Part shown: piece after piece, positions 1-5,553 of the stretch | Layout: every line of letters starts with the position of its first letter | Position numbering within the stretch: the stretch's first letter is position 1 | Assembly: GCA_900753285.1 (NCBI GenBank) | Contig: CAADYN010000056.1 | Span: 1-5,812 of the forward strand | Source: Clostridia bacterium | Lineage (GTDB): Bacteria; Bacillota; Clostridia; Oscillospirales; CAG-272 | Direction of reading: 5' to 3' | Length of the DNA: 5,812 bases | Program-made: the position numbers and the translations under genes | The notes under the pieces: generated by a model | Databases searched by the model: none | The model's input: the letters and a program-made list of their open reading frames with translations, nothing else | Told to the model about the DNA's origin: nothing

Positions 1-135
1 CTTACGTTTGATACTAATCCGGAGACTGTGCTTGTGTCCGACGCGGCGTATGACTTTGCAGACGAGGGAACACGGGAATATTTTGACAGCTATGCAATAA
101 TCGGCGGTGACGGGGTGGAGGTAAAGCTGAACTAA
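1..135 (+). CDS. C-terminal fragment of an unidentified protein (5' end outside window)
   Basis: Frame 1 stays open from the window edge for 44 codons and ends at TAA (133-135). The visible tail is acidic and soluble, ends ...GDGVEVKLN, and has no membrane segment or motif I recognise. Support for coding is modest: an uninterrupted frame, unremarkable codon use, and a stop placed exactly against the stop of the convergent DUF1294 gene, so the two stop codons overlap by two bases within CTAA. No terminator hairpin lies between them. Function cannot be assigned from this piece. Confidence 0.6.
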   Translation, partial: LTFDTNPETVLVSDAAYDFADEGTREYFDSYAIIGGDGVEVKLN

Positions 136-422
136 AACAGCGGCATTTTCGAGTTCAGCCACAAAAGCAGCACCGCTTGAAACACCATGATTATCGGTAT
201 GCCGAGCATGAACTTGATGTGCTTTGTCTTGTGACGGATGAGAAGCATGGTGATATACATGGCGAGAGAGCCGCCGAGAGCAGACAGAAGCAAAAGCGAA
301 GCCTCGGGTACTCTCCACCCGCCTTTTTTCGCCATTTTCTTGTCGTAGATTGTCGTGTAGATGGATATGAGCGAGGTCACGCAGACGAGAATTACTATAA
401 ATGTAAAATACGGGTTCTTCAT
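132..422 (-). CDS. DUF1294 family small membrane protein
   Basis: A 96-residue integral membrane protein of unknown function. It has three predicted membrane segments (about residues 6-24, 41-61 and 72-90). Between the first two lies a basic loop, YDKKMAKKGGWRVPE (26-40), and the second is followed by RHKTKHIKF (63-71). The D-K-x-x-A...W-R-x-P-E, the GGSLA in segment two and the R-H-K-T-x-H-x-x-F signature are the hallmarks I associate with DUF1294, and the length fits that family. The frame is open further upstream to 527, but that stretch is the tail of rnhA. The ATG at 420-422 has AAGGAAG five bases upstream (428-434 on this strand), so it is the likely start. It overlaps the rnhA stop as ATGA, indicating one transcript and translational coupling. 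The family has no established biochemical role, and the link with RNase HI is positional only. Confidence 0.88.
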   Translation of the reverse strand: MKNPYFTFIVILVCVTSLISIYTTIYDKKMAKKGGWRVPEASLLLLSALGGSLAMYITMLLIRHKTKHIKFMLGIPIIMVFQAVLLLWLNSKMPLF

Positions 423-865
423 TGCAGCTTCCTTGCCTCCGACTGAGCCATTTCGTCGCAGCGTTCGTTGTACTTGTGACCCGCATGACCCTTCACCCAG
501 CAGAATTCCACCTCGTGCTTCTCGCATAAATCAAGCATCTTCTGCCACAGGTCGGGATTGAGCGCGGGAGTGTTGTCGCTTTTACGCCAGCCTTTTTTCT
601 TCCACGATACCGCCCATCCCTTGCCCATTCCGTCGCATAAATACTTTGAGTCGGTTGTCATTTTCACCTTGCACGGTACCTTGAGGGCTTCGAGGGATTT
701 TATCGCTGCGGTAAGCTCCATGCGGTTGTTTGTGGTGTCGCGCTCTCCCCCCGACATTTCCTTCTCGATACCGTTGTAGATGAGCACAGCGCCCCATCCG
801 CCCGGACCGGGATTTTTCAGGCATGAGCCGTCCGTGTATATCTCAACAAACTTTTTTTCGGTCAT
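419..865 (-). CDS. rnhA: Ribonuclease HI
   Basis: Cytoplasmic endonuclease that cuts the RNA strand of RNA-DNA hybrids, with roles in R-loop removal and primer processing. The 148-residue product is a full-length bacterial RNase HI and reads very close to the E. coli enzyme: YTDGSCLKNPGPGGWGA (10-26), TTNNRMELTAA (44-54), TTDSKY (70-75), a basic WKKKGWRK segment (88-95) and WVKGHAGHKYNERCDE (123-138). The metal-binding residues are visible as D12, E50, D72 and D137, with the catalytic histidine H127. The chosen ATG (863-865) has AAGGA seven bases upstream. A longer reading from 925 adds 20 residues with no family similarity and would cover the probable promoter, so I reject it. It is the first gene of a two-gene unit with the DUF1294 protein, and is divergent from the BlaI-like gene. 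Confidence 0.96.
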   Translation of the reverse strand: MTEKKFVEIYTDGSCLKNPGPGGWGAVLIYNGIEKEMSGGERDTTNNRMELTAAIKSLEALKVPCKVKMTTDSKYLCDGMGKGWAVSWKKKGWRKSDNTPALNPDLWQKMLDLCEKHEVEFCWVKGHAGHKYNERCDEMAQSEARKLQ

Positions 866-896
866 AATCTTGTCCTTAAGTGTGATTAGTGGATAT

Positions 897-925
897 ATTT
901 TATCATAACCGCCGCGGAAAAGCAA
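897..925 (-). promoter_or_regulatory. Possible promoter of rnhA
   Basis: Read on the minus strand, TAAAAT (897-902) is a 5/6 match to a -10 box. It lies 17 bases from TTGCTT (920-925), which matches only the first three bases of a -35 box. It would start transcription about 25 bases before the rnhA ATG, leaving room for the AAGGA site. The location is sensible but the -35 is weak. Confidence 0.35.
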
Positions 926-943
926 GACCGTGTTATGTTATCA

Positions 944-973
944 TTGACAAAAGGCATAAAACAGTTGTATAAT
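944..973 (+). promoter_or_regulatory. Sigma-A-type promoter of the BlaI-like operon
   Basis: TTGACA (944-949) and TATAAT (968-973) are both perfect consensus hexamers, separated by 18 bases. The expected start site is near 980, giving a leader of roughly 30 bases before the ATG at 1010. A consensus promoter this strong in front of a repressor gene fits a unit that is held down by its own product. Confidence 0.85.
960..969 (+). promoter_or_regulatory. Candidate BlaI/MecI-type operator
   Basis: AACAGTTGTA matches seven of the eight defined positions of the BlaI/MecI core TACA-N2-TGTA, and its ACA-N2-TGT centre is symmetric. It lies in the promoter spacer and runs into the -10 box, where a repressor would block polymerase. 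A second half site, ACTACA (981-986), follows with its centre about 23 bases downstream, but its other half is degenerate. The operator core is known for the family; use of this site by the adjacent repressor is inferred. Confidence 0.45.
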
Positions 974-1009
974 ATATAAAACTACACTTTTTCTGAGGTT
1001 GCCGCGATT

Positions 1010-1447
1010 ATGGATGAAGAAAAACTGAAATCAATACGAGACGAATATCTTACGCGCTCCGATAAGGTGGACTATTCTCTCGACTTGCCGGAGGCGGAAA
1101 CCGACGTCATGCTCGCGCTGTGGAGAGGAGAAGGACCTTATAATACCTCAAAGGTGATGAAGCTGATAGGAGAGCACAAAGGCTGGAAACCGTCTACGCT
1201 GATATCGTTCCTCTCGCGCCTTGAAGAAAAAGGGTTCATAATGTCATATAAAGACGGAAAAGAAAGATTCTACATACCGCTCGCGGAAAAGGAGATTTAC
1301 GTAAAGCGGCTTACGGAAAAGTTCGTCTCGAAATATCACGGAAATTCGATATCAAGCCTTCTCGATTCTGTTTATTCCGACAGAGATTTTTCCGACGAAG
1401 ACATAGACGAGCTGATCGCATGGCTTGAAACACGGCGCGTGAGGTAA
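1010..1447 (+). CDS. BlaI/MecI/CopY-family transcriptional repressor
   Basis: A 145-residue DNA-binding protein. From residue 26 it follows the BlaI/MecI pattern: LPEAETDVMLALW (26-38) as helix one, GPYNTSKVMKLI (42-53), the recognition helix in GWKPSTLISFLSRLEEKG (58-75), a wing with YKDGKERFYIPL (80-91), then the helical dimerisation part ending FSDEDIDELIAWLE (127-140). Members bind TACA-N2-TGTA dyads as dimers and repress beta-lactamase, copper or other envelope genes. Usually a BlaR1/MecR1 (M56) sensor protease is encoded alongside; none is present here. About 20 residues precede the usual family start. GAGGT (995-999) ten bases before the ATG supports this start, while GTG 1067 and TTG 1085 have no evident binding site. 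The next gene begins one base after the stop, so the two are surely co-transcribed. I cannot tell which genes other than its own it controls. Confidence 0.88.
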   Translation: MDEEKLKSIRDEYLTRSDKVDYSLDLPEAETDVMLALWRGEGPYNTSKVMKLIGEHKGWKPSTLISFLSRLEEKGFIMSYKDGKERFYIPLAEKEIYVKRLTEKFVSKYHGNSISSLLDSVYSDRDFSDEDIDELIAWLETRRVR

Positions 1448-1448
1448 A

Positions 1449-2207
1449 ATGGAGTTAAACAAAGCGCGCTTTTACGATATTGTCTGCGGCTCGGTCAAGG
1501 CTGAGCACGAGAGGTACAATATCGGCACATACAAGGAAAAAGAGCTTCATATCATACTGAAAAAATACTTCGAGCCGGACAGTACATATCACGAGATAAA
1601 AACAAACGGATTCATAGCTGATATTAACCGCGACGGAGTTATAACCGAAATCGAAACCTCAGGCTTTTCCGGACTAAGACCGAAGCTCGGAGCGTACCTG
1701 CCGGAGTATAAGGTCAGGCTCGTGTACCCGCTGGCGGAGAAAAAATACGTGATGTGGATAGACCCCGACACCTCCGAGATTTCTCCTAGAAAAAAGTCTC
1801 CGAAGAAGGCGGGCATATACGACCTGCTTTACGAGATGGTGTATATTCTTCCTTATATAAAAGACAAAAACCTCACGTTCGTTTCCCCGAGGCTTGAGGT
1901 AGACGAGTACAGACTTCTTAACGGATGGAGCAGGGACAGAAAACGCGGCTCTACAAAATACGAAAGAATGCCGACGGATATTCTCGGGTTTGTGGAAATT
2001 GCAACAGATGATGATTTTCTCGCGGCAATCCCCGAAGAGTGTGCGGGAGAATTCACCGTTCCCGAATTTGCCAAAGCGGCGAAAATACCGAGAAGACAGG
2101 CATCGGGAGTTGTAAAAGTTCTCGCCGAGAGGGGAATTGTGGAGAGGACAGGCAAAAAGGGAAGGGCGTACCTGTATAAAACGAACGCTCAGATTATCGG
2201 AAATTAA
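1449..2207 (+). CDS. Uncharacterised protein, nuclease-like N-terminal region plus C-terminal winged helix (DUF8091-like)
   Basis: A soluble, basic 252-residue protein with no signal peptide or membrane segment. Residues about 25-105 look like an alpha/beta core of PD-(D/E)xK type: E32 in a helix, D58 after a strand (GFIADI), then a strand carrying EIET (67-70), followed by GLRPKLGAYLPEYKVRLVYP (75-94). The usual catalytic lysine of ExK is not present; E69 is in its place. A conserved-looking RKKSPKKAGIYDLLYEMV (114-131) follows. Residues about 200-245 (FTVPEFAKAAKIPRRQASGVV, then a GKKGRAYLY wing) resemble a winged helix. From memory the overall plan resembles the family now called DUF8091, with EIQT at the same spot, but I could not verify this. 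It starts one base after the repressor gene, with GAGGT (1441-1445) inside that gene only three bases from the ATG, so translation is probably by coupling. Function is unknown; nuclease activity is a hypothesis. Confidence 0.85.
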   Translation: MELNKARFYDIVCGSVKAEHERYNIGTYKEKELHIILKKYFEPDSTYHEIKTNGFIADINRDGVITEIETSGFSGLRPKLGAYLPEYKVRLVYPLAEKKYVMWIDPDTSEISPRKKSPKKAGIYDLLYEMVYILPYIKDKNLTFVSPRLEVDEYRLLNGWSRDRKRGSTKYERMPTDILGFVEIATDDDFLAAIPEECAGEFTVPEFAKAAKIPRRQASGVVKVLAERGIVERTGKKGRAYLYKTNAQIIGN

Positions 2208-2235
2208 AACCGCGCTTAAAATTTAATTAAACATA

Positions 2236-2264
2236 TTGAATTCGACGGCGGGTTTAATTATAAT
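2236..2264 (+). promoter_or_regulatory. Probable sigma-A promoter of the sugar isomerase gene
   Basis: TTGAAT (2236-2241, 4/6) lies 17 bases from a perfect TATAAT (2259-2264). Transcription would start near 2271, giving a leader of about 37 bases that contains AAGGA (2291-2295). No convincing terminator lies between this and the stop at 2207, so read-through from the upstream operon is possible too. Confidence 0.6.
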
Positions 2265-2307
2265 ATTAGAGAAACAAAAAAATACCAGAAAAGGACGGTA
2301 AAAAAAC

Positions 2308-3042
2308 ATGGAATACGGAATCCAGATGTACAGCCTTCGCGACATTACAGACAAGGATCTTGACGGAGCTCTCCGCGCTGTTGCCGAAATGGGCTACAAA
2401 ACAGTAGAATTTGCGGGATTCTTCGGACACTCCGCAGAAGAAGTACGCGCTATGCTCGACAAGTACGGTCTTGTATGCAGCGGTACTCACTCGGGACTCG
2501 GCGATCTCGTGAACAACTTTGATGAAACCGTAAAGTATCATCAGACAATCGGCAACCACAACTATATCATCCCCGGACACGACCTCAGCACAAAGGCAAA
2601 GCTCGACGAGTTCATAGCTCAGTGCAACGAAATCGCTCCGAAGCTCAGAGAAAAGGGAATTGAGCTTGGCTACCACAACCATTCTCACGAATTCATTCCC
2701 ACCGCTGAAGGATACGAAATCCACAAGGAGCTTGAAGAAAGATGCGATGTATTCTTCGAGCTTGATACATATTGGTCATTCGTAGCGAAAAGAGACCCCG
2801 TCTCCGAAATGGAAAGACTTAAATCCCGTCTCCGCTGCATACACCTCAAGGACGGCTCACCCGACGGTAAGGGATGCTCTCTCGGTCAGGGTGCAGCTCC
2901 CGTTAAGGCAGTACGCAAGAAGGCTATCGAGCTTGGCGTAGGCATAGTAGTTGAGAGCGAAGGTCTTGACCCGACAGGCAAGGAAGAAGTCGAAAGATGC
3001 ATTAACTTCCTCAAAGCCTGCGACGCCGAAGACGCTGAATAA
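2308..3042 (+). CDS. Sugar phosphate isomerase/epimerase family (AP endonuclease 2-like TIM barrel)
   Basis: A 244-residue cytoplasmic TIM-barrel protein of the xylose isomerase-like family (PF01261 type), which isomerises or epimerises sugars or keto-inositols. Diagnostic stretches are GIQMYSLRD (4-12), ALRAVAEMGYKTVEFAGFFG (21-40), GYHNHSHEF (121-129), FELDTYW (150-156), CIHLKDG (177-183) and VVESEG (214-219). Likely metal or active-site residues are D153, H179 and E216, with the HNH/HE cluster at 123-128. In place of the common GxGxIDW segment it reads CSLGQGAAPVKAV (190-202), so substrate and even activity are uncertain. The ATG follows AAGGACGG (2291-2298), with AAGGA 12 bases before the start, rather long spacing. 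It ends with tandem stops TAA TAG. Neighbours give no pathway, so the substrate is not assigned. Confidence 0.87.
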   Translation: MEYGIQMYSLRDITDKDLDGALRAVAEMGYKTVEFAGFFGHSAEEVRAMLDKYGLVCSGTHSGLGDLVNNFDETVKYHQTIGNHNYIIPGHDLSTKAKLDEFIAQCNEIAPKLREKGIELGYHNHSHEFIPTAEGYEIHKELEERCDVFFELDTYWSFVAKRDPVSEMERLKSRLRCIHLKDGSPDGKGCSLGQGAAPVKAVRKKAIELGVGIVVESEGLDPTGKEEVERCINFLKACDAEDAE

Positions 3043-3101
3043 TAGTTTAGCTAAAACATTTTAACTTTAACAGAGATTTTCTAAAGGAGCGCTGCGCATA
3101 A

Positions 3102-4451
3102 GTGGCAAACAGGAATAATAATTTTAATTTTAAGATACCCGGAATAATAATTCTTCTCTCGTTTATATTCTGCTGGCCGGTCGGAGTGGTGCTTCTCATT
3201 CTCCGATCCATATCAAGTGCGAACTCAAACACGAGACGCGATTACAGACAGGAAAAACGCGAGAATACTGCGCAGACGTATAACTACAACTATAATTATA
3301 ATTACAACTACGGCAACGCAAAAGAAAGCATAAAAAAGGAAAACGCAGCTCCGAAAACCGAAGAGATAAAATCTTCAAAGAGAAAAGCGTCTCTCCTTTT
3401 AAAGCTGTTCGGCGGAGGTGCGCTGTGCAGTTTCCTGTTGTCCGCGTTCTTCTTTCTCGGACATATCGCTTCCGGATTTGTGTCAAACACGCCTATTCTC
3501 CTCGCCGGAATATTCCTTGCACTGGGCGGCGGGCTTCTTTTGGGTGCGTCTCTCACGAAAAAGCGTGACACGAGACTGCAGAGGATCCGCGCTATCGTCG
3601 GCAACAAGAAGAGCATTAATCTTGTGAAGCTGGCAAGCGCGTCAAACTCAAGCATAAAAAAGATACGCCGCGACGTGCAGAGCCTTATTGACAGCGGAGA
3701 ATTCGGAGACGGCGCGTATATCGACCTCGGAACAAACAACCTCATGATAACCTCCGACGCCGAACCCGACGACCCCGAAATGTTCGACTATAAGAGCCTT
3801 TACGAGGATATTCTTAAAAACGAGAAAAAGTCCGAAAAGTCCGCTCAGACGGAAGAGAAGAGCGAGAACAAGGCGGACGAAGAAAAGAAATCCGACGAGG
3901 AGCACTTTAATTCGATAATCCGCGAGATAAGACGGCTCAATGATGAAATTGAGGATAAAGACGTGTCGGACAAAATTGATGTGATCGAAGCGCACACAAA
4001 AAACATTTTCGATTATGTCACCGAAAATCCCGAAGCCATGCCGCAGATACGAACCTTTATGAACTATTATCTTCCCACAACGCTAAAGCTGCTCCAGTCC
4101 TACAGCAGGATAGAGAGAGTCGGCGTCGCGGGCGAGAATATGCAGAAATCGAAAGAAAATATCGAAAAAACTCTTGATTTGCTTGTTATAGGCTTTGAAC
4201 AACAGGTCGATCAGCTCTTCAAAAAAGAATATATTGATATTTCAAGCGATATCAGCGTTCTCGAACAGATGATGCAGAAGGACGGTCTTGATGGCAGAAA
4301 CGATTTTGACATTAGCTCCTACGTCGAAGAAGCTGCTCCGGCTGAAAGTCCCGTTCTGCGCGTTCCTTCGTCAAAAACCGAGGAATACTCGGACGAAATC
4401 AGCGATGATCTCACAGGAGGCGCGGCGGCTCAGTCTGCTCCTAAAAACTAA
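3102..4451 (+). CDS. XpaC-like membrane protein (5-bromo-4-chloroindolyl phosphate hydrolysis family)
   Basis: A 449-residue protein. Order of parts: a membrane segment (13-35, IPGIIILLSF...VVLLILR); a polar linker with an alternating Tyr-Asn run (60-70); two membrane segments (about 99-121 and 131-151); a winged-helix-like stretch (160-216, IRAIVGNKKSINLVKLA...GAYIDLGTNNLMI); a Lys/Glu-rich linker (232-268); then the XpaC-type helical domain (268-397), with REIRRLNDEIED, the MNYYLPTTLKLLQSYSRIE hallmark (about 320-338) and ISSDISVLEQMMQKDGL; and an acidic tail. XpaC proteins are often linked with TelA/toxic-anion-resistance genes, but their activity is poorly defined, and TelA is not adjacent here. 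The start is GTG (3102), with AAAGGAG (3083-3089) 12 bases upstream and no better start nearby. A 59-base gap without a terminator follows the isomerase gene, so co-transcription is plausible. It ends just before a strong terminator. Confidence 0.88.
   Translation: MANRNNNFNFKIPGIIILLSFIFCWPVGVVLLILRSISSANSNTRRDYRQEKRENTAQTYNYNYNYNYNYGNAKESIKKENAAPKTEEIKSSKRKASLLLKLFGGGALCSFLLSAFFFLGHIASGFVSNTPILLAGIFLALGGGLLLGASLTKKRDTRLQRIRAIVGNKKSINLVKLASASNSSIKKIRRDVQSLIDSGEFGDGAYIDLGTNNLMITSDAEPDDPEMFDYKSLYEDILKNEKKSEKSAQTEEKSENKADEEKKSDEEHFNSIIREIRRLNDEIEDKDVSDKIDVIEAHTKNIFDYVTENPEAMPQIRTFMNYYLPTTLKLLQSYSRIERVGVAGENMQKSKENIEKTLDLLVIGFEQQVDQLFKKEYIDISSDISVLEQMMQKDGLDGRNDFDISSYVEEAAPAESPVLRVPSSKTEEYSDEISDDLTGGAAAQSAPKN
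3279..3311 (+). repeat. Short in-frame tandem repeat encoding (Tyr-Asn)n
   Basis: Eleven codons alternate TAY and AAY (tyrosine 60 to tyrosine 70 of the XpaC-like protein). Third bases vary between C and T, so the DNA repeat is imperfect. It sits in the polar linker after the first membrane segment. Confidence 0.85.
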
Positions 4452-4457
4452 AGAAAC

Positions 4458-4501
4458 AGCTCCGATTGCTGCTGCAAAAACAGACAGTCGGAGCTTTTTT
4501 T
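4458..4501 (+). terminator. Intrinsic terminator of the XpaC-like gene
   Basis: The stem AGCTCCGA (4458-4465) pairs perfectly with TCGGAGCT (4488-4495). Inside it CTGCTG (4469-4474) can pair with CAG-A-CAG (4481-4487) around a CAAAAA loop, leaving a small TTG bulge. Seven T residues follow (4495-4501). It starts seven bases after the TAA at 4449-4451 and its T tract runs into the stop codon of the convergent amidohydrolase gene. The minus-strand side is also T-rich (GTTTCTTTAGTTTTT), so it may stop transcription in both directions. Confidence 0.9.
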
Positions 4502-5303
4502 ATTTTATTCCGAGCAGCTTTTTTGCGTTTCCCGAGAAGATATTTTCTTTCAGCTCATCCGTCAGCGTGAGGGAAGAGACAAAGCCGTATGTATCCTTCG
4601 CCGAGCACCACGGACAGTCGCTGCCGAACAGTATCATTTCGCGTCCGTGACGGGTGAGCATTTTCTCGGCGAGAGCTTTGTCAAGTCCATACCGCGTACC
4701 CATCGAGGTGTCTATCCACAAATTCTTCCCGATGAGCTTGTCCGATACCTCTTTGTACAGCGCGTTTCCGCCGAAGTGAGCCGCAATGAGCTTTGTTTTC
4801 GGTGAGCGTGAGAGCCTGTTCAGTATGGCGTCCGGCGGTGCGTAAATCTTATCCGGAGAATATGCGTCAAAACCGGCGTGAATGAGAACGAACATATCGT
4901 ATTCCGCCGCGAGTGAGAATATCTCGTCAAACTTAGCGTCATCTATCATCACGCCCATGTAGTCGGGGTGCAGCTTAAGTCCTTTTATTCCGGCAGAGTG
5001 CAGCTTTTCTATCTCTTCCGCAGGAGCAGGATAGTCCGGGTGAATGCTTCCGAGAGGGACAAGGCGGTCTCCGTGTGTTTTGAGCGTTTCGACGGCAAAA
5101 GAGTTTACCTTAACGTTCTGCCTCGGATTTGTCGCGATGTTGCACACGACCGAGATGTCCACGCCGTCCTCGTCCATGCTTTTTATTAGTCCCGATACCG
5201 TTCCGTCACTTGTCGGAGTAAAATCCACACGCTCTCCGAGAGACGACATAGCGCGAGGGGCAAGTGCGTCCGGGAAAGCGTGAGTGTGAAAATCAATGAG
5301 CAT
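4500..5303 (-). CDS. Amidohydrolase family protein (Amidohydro_2-like metal-dependent hydrolase)
   Basis: A 267-residue cytoplasmic TIM-barrel hydrolase or decarboxylase of the amidohydrolase superfamily. Visible metal-site elements in order: DFHTHAF (4-10) giving H6 and H8; GSIHPDY (85-91); GIKGLKLHPDY (105-115) with K110 and H112; VLIHAGF (139-145) with H142; LIAAHFGG (172-179) with H176; and ILFGSDCPW (224-232) with D229. The ending, ENIFSGNAKKLLGI, is the usual family tail. Together these match PF04909-type proteins, whose reactions range from hydrolysis to non-oxidative decarboxylation, so the substrate is open. The ATG (5301-5303) has a strong GGAGG seven bases upstream. It is convergent with the XpaC-like gene and divergent from the carboxylase gene. 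I could not settle a promoter: TTGAAA is present upstream but without a good -10 at proper spacing. Confidence 0.9.
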   Translation of the reverse strand: MLIDFHTHAFPDALAPRAMSSLGERVDFTPTSDGTVSGLIKSMDEDGVDISVVCNIATNPRQNVKVNSFAVETLKTHGDRLVPLGSIHPDYPAPAEEIEKLHSAGIKGLKLHPDYMGVMIDDAKFDEIFSLAAEYDMFVLIHAGFDAYSPDKIYAPPDAILNRLSRSPKTKLIAAHFGGNALYKEVSDKLIGKNLWIDTSMGTRYGLDKALAEKMLTRHGREMILFGSDCPWCSAKDTYGFVSSLTLTDELKENIFSGNAKKLLGIK

Positions 5304-5414
5304 TATTATGCCTCCGTTAATTATTACCGAAAAAATACGTTTTGTTTAGTATAGAATAATAGAATTTCAACGGTTTTAACAAATTACAAATAATATATTA
5401 AAACTTTGTGAAAC

Positions 5415-5429
5415 GCTTGATATTCAAGC
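5415..5429 (+). promoter_or_regulatory. Perfect inverted repeat over the -35 box (possible FabT/MarR-type operator)
   Basis: GCTTGA-TAT-TCAAGC is a six-base perfect inverted repeat with a three-base centre. It covers the candidate -35 box TTGATA (5417-5422). The core TTGA-N3-TCAA is the same as the core of the FabT sites I recall for fatty acid synthesis genes in Firmicutes. The regulated gene would be an acyl-CoA carboxylase, which fits acyl-CoA or lipid control, but the link is inference and the outer bases differ. Confidence 0.4.
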
Positions 5430-5445
5430 CGAAAAGAGTTACAAT
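5417..5445 (+). promoter_or_regulatory. Probable promoter of the acyl-CoA carboxylase gene
   Basis: TTGATA (5417-5422, 5/6 match) and TACAAT (5440-5445, 5/6 match) are spaced by 17 bases. The start site would be near 5452, giving an untranslated leader of about 100 bases up to the ATG at 5554. A nearby TATAAT (5449-5454) has no matching -35. Confidence 0.55.
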
Positions 5446-5553
5446 AAATATAATGGGGTAGATTGGTATCTTAATATCAGTGTGCCCGATGCCTGCGTAG
5501 AAATTATAATATTTTGCGTGGGAAGAACGATTATTATACTATATGGAGGATAT

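Noticed and set aside
423..527. Longer N-terminus for the DUF1294 protein starting at 527
   Set aside because: It would lie wholly inside the rnhA coding end in another frame; the ATG at 420-422 has AAGGAAG at ideal spacing and family-like sequence begins there.
866..925. Longer N-terminus for RNase HI starting at 925
   Set aside because: The extra 20 residues have no RNase H similarity, and the ATG at 863-865 has a good AAGGA site; the upstream part fits promoter and leader.
2202..2228. AATTAAA...TTTAATT inverted repeat after the nuclease-like gene as a terminator
   Set aside because: The stem is A/T only, and no T tract follows.
3046..3055. TTTAGCTAAA palindrome after the isomerase stop as a terminator or operator
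   Set aside because: Ten bases with no loop, no GC stem and no T run; expected by chance in AT-rich sequence.
3308..3745. Minus-strand open frame of 145 codons inside the XpaC-like gene
   Set aside because: The + strand protein has clear family similarity over this span; the antisense frame is rich in Arg, Pro and Ser as expected of a shadow.
5514..5540. TTGCGT/TATACT as a second promoter for the carboxylase gene
   Set aside because: The spacing is only 15 bases, and the -10 abuts the ribosome binding site, leaving almost no leader.
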